From Schizochytrium sp. TIO01 (Eukaryota; Sar; Bigyra; Thraustochytrida; Thraustochytriidae), in NCBI GenBank assembly GCA_004764695.1, contig SMSO01000036.1:578001-642000 (forward strand): a DNA stretch of 64,000 nt, written 5' to 3'. The notes under the pieces are model-generated. The model was given only the letters and a program-made list of their open reading frames with translations, was not told the DNA's origin and did no database searches. The position numbers and the translations under genes were made by a program. Of the stretch, positions 32,145-40,077 are shown one piece after another; positions within the stretch are counted from its first letter, which is position 1, and each line of letters begins with the position of its first letter.

Positions 32145-35100
32145 ATGAGCAGGTTCTTTGGGTTTAGTAGAGCGTCTCGCCCAGCCTCGGATGATATACA
32201 TCAAAAGGCAAGGTTTTCGGACCCTGCGAAATCCTTGCCAACATATGGAGGTTTCGGCGGTGTCGAGGAAGACTCTATTTGGTATGCTTGGGGGGGGCAG
32301 ATGCCCATTCTAGGCGCTTCTTCTGATCCAACCCCCCGCTCAGGCGTTCAAAACAAAACCAGAGCCAAGACTAAAGTACGAATGAAACCAAAGAAAGTCT
32401 CGAAGTATGATGATGACGATGATGATGATGATGATGATGACAATAACGATGATGGAAATATTGGCAAAGCACCTTATCAAGCAAAGGTCTTTACAAAGAA
32501 AATGAGTAGCTACGACGAAGAGCCTGAACCTCAACCGCAGAAGGTCCTAAGTGATACCGAAGTGAGTAGTTATCTTTCAAAGTATCGCAGGATGTATGTT
32601 TCAGGTGTTCCAGAGGAGGCGATTCGGAGCAACGCAAATCGAGAGGGGATTGTTTTAGATGATAATTTCTTTACCAATATCTCCAACGACCCTGCCGTAC
32701 GTGAAAAGGAGGAACAGCAGGCTAACTTTCAGCAACAGCAAAAACGTCAAGATCTCAGTGAGGTCCTTTCGTTCCGCCGTGCCTACGAGCAAGCAATTGC
32801 AAATGGCGACCCTCAACCGTGGGGTTGGTCTAAGCTCATGATTATTGGCCAAGGTGCTGCCGGCAAAACATCAACTGTACGTTCTTTACTTGGTCTTCCT
32901 CCAGTAATGGAATGGGAAAGTACTGTCGGTGTAGATCTCAAGGTAACCTCAGCAGATGACTGGAAAGAACGCGACCATTCCGAAACAGACTTCAGTCTCA
33001 TGTTGCACAAAGCAGCCGTTGAAATTGTCAAGAAGGAAGAGAATGCGAATGGAGGATCCTCTGCGCGCAATGCTGTCAAGAGTATACGTAATTCTGTACG
33101 AAACACATCACGTGGCTCAGGTGTCGTAGGTACTATGAAAAAGTTCATAGGTATGGGTCGCAGAGCCTCTAGTCGTGGTACCGATGTGGCTGAAACAACC
33201 GATCTGGACCTTCAGCTGCAGGAGCCCCCGGCTGAGCAAGACCCCGTAGTTCTTAATTCTCTACTCGAGGATGAAGACGTTGCACGGTCTATCAATCTGG
33301 ACTGGGCTCGAAAGCTAAAGGACTCATCCGATACCCCACTGCGTTTCGCAATTTGGGATTATGGTGGCCAGGAAGTATTTTATGCATTGCATCACATTTT
33401 TCTTACCCGCTATGGTGTGTATGTCTTAGTATTTGATATGCGCCAAATTCTGAGTGATACAGAGCATACCCTTTCATACATGCATTTCTGGCTAAGCTCC
33501 GTTAAGCTTCATGCCCCTTCGGCTCCCATTGTTATAGTAGGTACCTATGCTGACGAAATCGCATCCGTGGATGAGCACATTGCCATCGAATCACTCCTTC
33601 GTGGTAACCTCAATGCAAGCCTTCTAACGCAGGTGGTTAAAGACCCGGAAGCAATGCTCTCGTACTTTCCTATGAACAACGCAAGTCAGGACCCGTTGCG
33701 CGGCGCGAAACTGCGCCATATCATCGAAACGAGAACAGCAGAACAAGCATATGTTAAGCAGAAAATCTCACTTCGTTGGATTAAGATTCTTACAGAGCTT
33801 GTCGAGGAAACTGGCCTTCAATATGTTCCCTTGGCACGCGTTCGCAGTATTGCCGGTACCTACGCTGTAACTGGGGGGGAGTTGAGCCATATGTTACGAT
33901 TTTTCAACGAGATCGGCGCTTTGGTATACCTCGATGCAAATGAAAACTTGCGTCGGAATGTGGTCACACAGCCACAATGGCTCTTGAATCGATTAAGTCG
34001 CATCATTTCTGACGAGAAGCATGTTGAAAAGCTCTACTATGATCCAGAGCTCCAACAGCTTGGCCTTGCGGATGATTTCGACCACCTGCGAACTACTGGT
34101 GTGGCAAGTTACCGGTTGCTGGAGTATTTATGGGAGGGCGAGGAGGTCGATTTTTTGATTGAATTCATGAATAGCTCGATGCTCCTTAGTCCGTGGACCT
34201 TTGAGGGCAAAAAGGAATATTTAGTAACCAGTCTTTTGCGCGAGAACTCTGATGAGCTCGCTGCTAGCGCTAACCACTCGCTTAAGGCTATTGACAAGAC
34301 TGAATTTATAGGCGGGCCTGCGTGCGCTTTAGATTTCTCAGAGTTTTTCCTGCCTGATGGCGTCTTTCAACGCCTCGTGCCTCTTTGCGCAGCTTACAGT
34401 GCTCGAGATGAGGATTCTGCAACTCCAAGACTCTCTCGCCACACGGCCCAGATTTCTTTTGGGTGGACTGATTTTTTGCTCGAGGCCCAGCCACAGAGCG
34501 ACCGAATTCTCATTACTTTCAAGCATGATGCACCAGGGATCCCCGAGTCCATCAAGCTTATTGTTTCCATGTTTCGGGAGCTCAAAGACAATGTCATGCA
34601 AAACCTCAAGTGGAAGCTTGTTTTGTTTGCTTTCAAGGCTTCCCCGACTACCCCTGGTGACCTGCAATCGGTTAAATACGAAGATCTTGAGAGTGCTCAC
34701 AAGCGAAAAGTGAGTAAAGTCCGGGATGTGCATGGCAAAGCTGCACAATTAAGTGACTTTTCGATCTTCCTTGATTGTGAGGAGCAACTTGGGTCTCTCG
34801 TTCGCGACGAGTCATCGCCTACTTCCTCAGGCGTTTCGGATGTGACAGATGTGGATCCGACTTCTGTCGATCAGAACGTTAAAAAAGGCTTTGATATCTT
34901 CATTAGTCACAAACAAAGCACTGGAGGTGACCAAGTTGCTATGCTGTATGAGAAGCTCACTCAGCGTGGATTTCGGGTTTGGTACGATGAGAAAATGCCT
35001 ATAATTACTAAACCTTCGATGGAGGAAGGTGTTATGTCTGCGTCATGTTTTTTGCTGTTTCTTTCTCGTGATGTTTTCAAATCAGGCTACGTTGCTTTTG

Positions 35101-35354
35101 AGCTGCAGACTGCCTTGAAAAGAGAAAAGCCAGTCCTCATGGTGCACGAAAGTGATACGCAAAGACTTTCCTATGCAGATTTTGATGAGTACCTGCACAC
35201 TGCCCCGACATTTGTTAAAGAGGCCAATCTTTTTGAAGAGGTGGAATCCATGGCTTTCCAACGTCGATACTATCTCGAGAAGGGTTTTCTCGATGAACTT
35301 GTTCATCGCATCGAGATGGCGATAGCGCCCCGCAAACCATCTAATTCTCGCTGA
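32145..35354 (+). CDS. ROCO GTPase (Roc-COR) with C-terminal TIR domain
   Basis: 1069 residues from the ATG at 32145. Residues 1-230 are polar with an Asp run (nt about 32408-32440) and no leucine-rich repeats. The Roc domain has P-loop GQGAAGKT at 235-242, WDYGGQE at 404-410 (switch II) and VGTYADE ending at 471 in place of the usual NKxD. A long insert lies between P-loop and switch II. A COR domain follows (about 535-720, with ILTELVEETGLQYVPL and VTQPQWLLNRLSRII). After a linker, the TIR domain spans 913-1060: KKGFDIFISHKQSTGGDQVA, GFRVWYDEKMP, SASCFLLFLSRDVFKSGYVA. Glu986 in VAFELQTAL occupies the place of the catalytic glutamate of TIR NADases such as SARM1. No kinase is present. Likely a self-regulating GTPase switch with a TIR output, possibly in stress or defence signalling; that role is inference. 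Confidence 0.88.
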   Translation: MSRFFGFSRASRPASDDIHQKARFSDPAKSLPTYGGFGGVEEDSIWYAWGGQMPILGASSDPTPRSGVQNKTRAKTKVRMKPKKVSKYDDDDDDDDDDDNNDDGNIGKAPYQAKVFTKKMSSYDEEPEPQPQKVLSDTEVSSYLSKYRRMYVSGVPEEAIRSNANREGIVLDDNFFTNISNDPAVREKEEQQANFQQQQKRQDLSEVLSFRRAYEQAIANGDPQPWGWSKLMIIGQGAAGKTSTVRSLLGLPPVMEWESTVGVDLKVTSADDWKERDHSETDFSLMLHKAAVEIVKKEENANGGSSARNAVKSIRNSVRNTSRGSGVVGTMKKFIGMGRRASSRGTDVAETTDLDLQLQEPPAEQDPVVLNSLLEDEDVARSINLDWARKLKDSSDTPLRFAIWDYGGQEVFYALHHIFLTRYGVYVLVFDMRQILSDTEHTLSYMHFWLSSVKLHAPSAPIVIVGTYADEIASVDEHIAIESLLRGNLNASLLTQVVKDPEAMLSYFPMNNASQDPLRGAKLRHIIETRTAEQAYVKQKISLRWIKILTELVEETGLQYVPLARVRSIAGTYAVTGGELSHMLRFFNEIGALVYLDANENLRRNVVTQPQWLLNRLSRIISDEKHVEKLYYDPELQQLGLADDFDHLRTTGVASYRLLEYLWEGEEVDFLIEFMNSSMLLSPWTFEGKKEYLVTSLLRENSDELAASANHSLKAIDKTEFIGGPACALDFSEFFLPDGVFQRLVPLCAAYSARDEDSATPRLSRHTAQISFGWTDFLLEAQPQSDRILITFKHDAPGIPESIKLIVSMFRELKDNVMQNLKWKLVLFAFKASPTTPGDLQSVKYEDLESAHKRKVSKVRDVHGKAAQLSDFSIFLDCEEQLGSLVRDESSPTSSGVSDVTDVDPTSVDQNVKKGFDIFISHKQSTGGDQVAMLYEKLTQRGFRVWYDEKMPIITKPSMEEGVMSASCFLLFLSRDVFKSGYVAFELQTALKREKPVLMVHESDTQRLSYADFDEYLHTAPTFVKEANLFEEVESMAFQRRYYLEKGFLDELVHRIEMAIAPRKPSNSR

Positions 35355-35988
35355 ATTCAGAAGCTCGGCGTGCTGGATTTTATAAACTTAATTGTTGTTT
35401 ACGTTTTTCCTACTTGAATGTTGTCTCATTAATCTAGATTGGTACTTCAGCTTGAAATTCTTGGTTGCTCTCCAAGAAACCGTAACACACTGCTCTGGTA
35501 AACCGTGCAATCCTTCAATGCCTAGTTTAATAACAATGGGGGCGCCTCTAGTTTCACATAGGCGGGTCGATCGACTTGAGGTTTATTCTTTCTTTTTTTT
35601 GTCCTTTAAAATTGATATTAGAATTTAAACTAATGGGAAGCCATCGAAACGTCAGTAGCTACAGAACAGGAGGATATTGTGATTTTTATTCTTACTGACA
35701 TAGATAAAGAAAAAGGACAGAACAAAAGTATGCATCATTAGCACGTTACAAAATTTCTAAGCTAATGAGGGGTCCAAAATAAAGTGCGCGCGGGTTCACA
35801 TTCAACACTATCAACATGCTTACTCACTAGAGTCTGTAGTTGAAATGAATACTAACGATCGTGGTAGCGATGTGTAACTATCGCAACACATGAAATGCAC
35901 ATGATTGAACGCCCTAAATCAAACAGGGTGCTTGGTTGTTTTAGATTTTATCTTAACCAACTGATGTCAAAACATCAGGATATTTTGC
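35355..35988. other. Convergent intergenic region
   Basis: 634 bp between the ROCO-TIR and ChaC 3' ends. T-rich stretches after the ROCO stop; nothing else seen. Confidence 0.6.
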
Positions 35989-36852
35989 TCAGGGGGCAGT
36001 GGGCGGCGGAGTGGAGATATGTGCATGGATGTTACGAAGATGCGAGTCAACAATGTCTTCGTGCTCCGGAAATACCTTTTGCACCTCATCGAGGGCCTCG
36101 AACATTCGCATAAAATACTCAAGATTGTGACCCGACTCACCCTCACTGCTCTCAATATGCTTCGCAATCACATGCTCAGGTCTCGGTCCAAAGAAGTGCT
36201 CATTATCTGGTGTCGCACGAAACACCAGAGCTTCTCTCTTCACACCCGATGTGTCTACAGTGTCCACAAACTCCTTTGCGTAGCCAGCTTTTTCCCGATG
36301 CTCCAGAGCAGCCATAGTGGCTCGCATAATATGACCCTTTACTCTGAAAATGCGGCCCCACACGCGCACGTCTGGTGCGTCTCTATGGTCTTGGTGAACG
36401 CCATGGTCATCCTGGACCTTCGTGTGCTCTTCGGGAGTCAACAGCGTCACAACGAGGCCTGGAGCCTCCTCAGTCCCACGATGCTCGGGGCTGCCCTGCC
36501 AGAACCTGCGTGAGTAGCCAGTTACAAAGACGTCCTTCTGCTCCTCAAACTCAATGTCAGGTTTCCAGATTAAGGAACCATACCCGAAAAGCCACACGTC
36601 ATCATCGTTTTCGCCAGATTCAGCAACGTCAGCACTGTTTCCAGTGACATCGTCTTCTGCTACATCAGGGTTGCTGACACCGTTCAAGGTCTCTACAGCA
36701 GTCTTGGCGGCTTCTGAAGTTTCTGCGGCAGGTTCGCTTTCCTTCCCTGCGCCTTCTGCTGCGGTCTGGGTCGCTTTGACCTCAACCTTGGTCTCTGCGG
36801 CGTCATTCATGACGCTTTCTGGAGCACCATTCTCGGCAGACAACGAGCTCAT
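35989..36852 (-). CDS. ChaC-type gamma-glutamylcyclotransferase (glutathione-specific)
   Basis: 287 residues from the ATG at 36852; the TTG at 36870 was rejected. Residues 1-85 are an acidic, Ala/Glu/Thr-rich extension without domain features. The ChaC domain follows: the substrate-binding loop FGYGSLIW at 89-96, GYSRRFWQGSPEHRGT at 112-127, PGLVVTLL, VWGRIFRV and EHREKAGY at 184-191, where Glu187 in REKAGY matches the catalytic glutamate of CHAC2/GCG1. ChaC enzymes cleave cytosolic glutathione into 5-oxoproline and Cys-Gly, and are stress- or turnover-linked. No targeting signal is evident. The N-terminal extension is longer than in animal ChaC proteins (about 180-260 residues). It is divergent from the ZNRD2-like gene with 592 bp between starts. 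Confidence 0.9.
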   Translation of the reverse strand: MSSLSAENGAPESVMNDAAETKVEVKATQTAAEGAGKESEPAAETSEAAKTAVETLNGVSNPDVAEDDVTGNSADVAESGENDDDVWLFGYGSLIWKPDIEFEEQKDVFVTGYSRRFWQGSPEHRGTEEAPGLVVTLLTPEEHTKVQDDHGVHQDHRDAPDVRVWGRIFRVKGHIMRATMAALEHREKAGYAKEFVDTVDTSGVKREALVFRATPDNEHFFGPRPEHVIAKHIESSEGESGHNLEYFMRMFEALDEVQKVFPEHEDIVDSHLRNIHAHISTPPPTAP

Positions 36853-37444
36853 GATGGCGTCAATCCACAACTTTTCGCTCTACTGTTCCTGTACACGATA
36901 CTGAAGAGTTGCAATTGTTCGCACCGTTTAGCGAGGGAGTGATACTCCGTAACTTGTGCGCTAACAAGAAAAGCTTCGCCTTTGGCGATCTGTCGTCTCG
37001 ATCGATCGATTGTCAATAGGTATTACTTTTTATCGAAATTACAATTTACTTCTGTTCTACAAATTGTCATGACTTTCAATAACATAATAACACTATATAG
37101 ATATATTTATTTCATTAATTTTAATTTTTTAAATTAAACATTGTTTTACGAGTTGCCCTTGGCTTGTTCGCGATGATTCTTCATAATTTCTTGGAATCTA
37201 AGCCGCCAACGACTACTTATAGATCCTTTTTGTGCAATTTGGGTCAATCGATTCCCTTACGCTCACACTCAGCAGATTTTGTGCTGCCACCCAAAGCTCC
37301 AGCTCCGCGAAAAACTCGTTTTTGGTGATCATTATTTGTGATTATTATTAGTTATTCCTTTGGTCCACAACTGTTCGTTCTTTGAAGCATCCAGATTCCG
37401 AATCGCCGTCCGCGGAAGTAACCTTAAACTGGCTGGAGCAAACC
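36853..37444. other. Divergent promoter region, ChaC gene / ZNRD2-like gene
   Basis: 592 bp between opposite ATGs. Contains GATCGATCGATTG near 36998-37010 and an AT-rich island at about 37080-37142. Both promoters should lie here. Confidence 0.5.
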
Positions 37445-39091
37445 ATGCGACCGGCACGCGGACCAACCGCTGAGGAAGTGGCCCAGCGCCGCGCTGATAC
37501 CTACGGCATCTCTTTGGTGCCTCTCGCCGAGGCTCAAAAAGAGTCCAGCGAAAAGCTCCTCGCAGGCTGGATCATGCTTAACGACAGCTGCCCGATCTCC
37601 AACTATCCTCTGCTCAAGGACCCGAAGAGCGGGAAAATTTGGTCTGTGCGCTGTCAAATGGAGGTTAATCCTGATTCTAATGGCGGAGAGACTGCCTCTG
37701 AGCAAGATACCAATACTGACACCAGAGCTAGCAGCAAGTCCGACATTCCATCTTCAAGTGGTTCAAGCTTTGCAAACTCTAACTTGCAAACCGAGCGCAT
37801 TGCGCAGAAACTTGTGCAAGGATGGACACTTACCAGCGAGATTTGCCCCATTTCTAATGGATGCCCCGTGTTAGTGGACCCATCCTCCAAGCGGAGGTGG
37901 TCTCCGGCCACTGGCGAGTATCTAGATGGAGATGATGGAAATTCTGGGGTCACCTCGAAATCCGCCAATGCCAAATCGCATGCATCAAGCCCGGTTGATT
38001 CATTGAACCAAAAACTTGAAGCAAAACCTCTCGAGGCGTTGACTTCATCTATGGGTGTATCATCCCAGTCTGGCCAGACGCAGGTTAAACGCCACGAAGT
38101 GCCACCCATGAATGTGCTCACGAAAAGAATCAATGAGCGTCTTCTCAAACGCTGGACAATGCTTGCTGAAGAATGTCCCTGTCACTCATGCCTGTCCTCT
38201 ATTGCGCGAGCCTGATACCAACCGATTATACTCTGCAGCACTCGATGAATTTGTAGATGCGCAAAAACCAGAGCAGCCTCCTGTGCAGCCCGCAAGGCTC
38301 CGGAACCCATCACAAAGGAGAGCAACAATGGTGACGATTATGATATTGAATACAATAATCCGCTGTTTAAGCCTGCAGAAGACGACTCTGAGCAGCAAGC
38401 CAAGCGTCTCTCGCAACGCCTTGTCCAGGGCTGGGTCATGCTAGATGAAGAGTGCCCCGTGACAGGTCGCTGCCCGCTTATGGAGGAACCTAACTCGGGC
38501 CGTAAATACTCCGCTGCTCTAGACAAGTTTCTTGATGAGTTTTATGATGAGGATATTGAAATCCCAGAGAAAACAGCACCCATGGCTCCAGTTAGAAATA
38601 CTCAAAGTGCTGTAAAGCTTGAAGAGGACAGCGATGACGAGGTTGATGGTTCGCAGTTTCATGTAGGGTCATGGACACAATCGGCTATGAATGAACTGGA
38701 TGACGATTTGGATGGCATCGACGGCCACCATGTCGTATCCCGCGATAGCATGCCTGTATCTGCTCTTGCTAAGCAAACTAGTGGCAAAAGTAAAGCTTCT
38801 GCCTCAGGGCATCGTGTTCGTTTTCACGATAACCCCGTGCATGGGGATGAAGATGACGACAACCTTTCTACCAAGAGTGTCGAGTCAGGTGTCTCCTTAA
38901 ATGGGGAGACCAAAGATGAATTGCGCCGTGCGGAGGCGGTTGTACGCTCCAAGCTCCGCGAAGCTCGTGATGCGCTCGCTAGAATTGAGGTAACTATGGA
39001 TGCTGATCCGCACACCGTTCAAACGTGCGAAAATTTGGTTCGCCTTGTTGGTACCTGTGTCAACACTTTGCGTCAGGTGTCGATGTCATAG
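37445..39091 (+). CDS. ZNRD2/SSSCA1 (autoantigen p27)-like protein with four repeats; two compensating frameshifts
   Basis: ATG at 37445 (ACCATGC); a TTG at 37382 was not used. Four units with the pattern L-L/V-x-G/R-W-x-M/L-x-x-x-C-P-h-x-x-x-x-P-L/V-x-x-x-P-x-S/T-x-x-x-h-x-S are found: GWIMLNDSCPISNYPLL, GWTLTSEICPISNGCPVL, RWTMLAEECPVTHACPLL and GWVMLDEECPVTGRCPLM. Human ZNRD2/SSSCA1 has one such zinc-ribbon unit. The C-terminus (AEAVVRSKLREARDALAR to NTLRQVS) also resembles the human C-terminal helix pair. Most zinc cysteines of the second knuckle are lost. The third repeat is in another frame: an extra base at about 38180 shifts the frame and a missing base at about 38289-38294 restores it. 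Because the repeat is intact between the two, these are likely sequencing errors or recent indels. The joined product would be about 548 residues. Confidence 0.75.
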
Positions 39092-40077
39092 GTTATATTC
39101 ATTATTACGACGAGTGTCCACAAAGCACTAGTCACCTTCTTCACTTTTGACATGCGTGCTCCAATGTACCTCTTTCTCCAACTTCTCCCTGAAAAAAAAG
39201 AAAGAAAGAAAGAAAGAAAGAAAGGAAGGAAGGAAGGAAGGAAGGAAGGAAGAACAGAGAAGTGGAGAGTTGATTACTTCTCGCAAATAATCAGGAATTC
39301 GAACTTTCTTATCTCTCCAGAGATCGCCCATTCATTAAAACGCTCAATGTTTCGGGATACACCTTTATTCTTAGTTTTGAAATAAAAACAGTCGTCTTTG
39401 TTTTAATTTAATTCTTGATACTAGTAGAAAAGAAATTACTTTTTTTTGTGTGCAACTCTGCATACGATTACACTTTAAAAAGAAGTCAAGTGATATTGCA
39501 AGGGTTTTGGTCATCGCACGCTGGACAGCATACATAAACTAATTTTGGTGTAAAATGTGTCATATTTGGAGCCTTCTTCTGTAATCTCCTTTTAATGTAA
39601 AACTCCAAACTTTCCCATTTGCTTCTATTAACGCTTCCTCATGCGCTCTCAAAAAACGGGTTATGCTTCCACAAAGTTCAATTTTTCGACTCTAACGCAA
39701 TACATATGACAGTTGTTTTACACAAGGTTGCTGTTTGACTTGTTTATGGAAGTAACACATGCTCAGCCGGTATGTCAGAGCCATAAAGAGCAACTTTTAT
39801 TTAATTTATCCGGTGAGGTGCACACCCTTCTAGTGTGCTTTGGTAATCCTAGTACCTATTTTATAGAATACTAAGAAGCTCATAATAAACTTGAAAACAT
39901 GCTTGCTTCAAGTATTAATTAAGAGAAGGTGTAAATACTTGGTTTGCAGAGCCATCCTCCTACAGGGGCATGTTTAGGCAGCACAGGCCTCGATCTTTAT
40001 TCTAAACGGTTTATCGCCTGGTGCAAGGGCGGAGTCGACGTCGTCTGCCTGCGAGGAGTAGACGCGACTTCCTCACC
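39092..40077. other. 986-bp intergenic region with GAAA/GGAA microsatellite
   Basis: A purine-only run of GAAA then GGAA tetramers occupies 39198-39251, close behind the ZNRD2-like stop. The rest is AT-rich without coding signal. The last ~130 bp are GC-richer and should be the 5' leader of the IQ gene. Confidence 0.65.
39198..39251. repeat. Compound (GAAA)n(GGAA)n microsatellite
   Basis: About seven GAAA units followed by about seven GGAA units, all purines on this strand. Confidence 0.95.

Noticed and set aside
31783-32148. 121-residue frame ending in a TGA that overlaps the ROCO ATG; contains GREVHPGP, faintly like a 2A motif
   Set aside because: It starts with TTG, and the motif lacks the required D-x-E-x-N-P-G-P. 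Treated as 5' leader.
38180-38295. Intron between the two frames of the ZNRD2-like gene
   Set aside because: The interval codes for a conserved third repeat in another frame, so removing it would delete conserved coding sequence.
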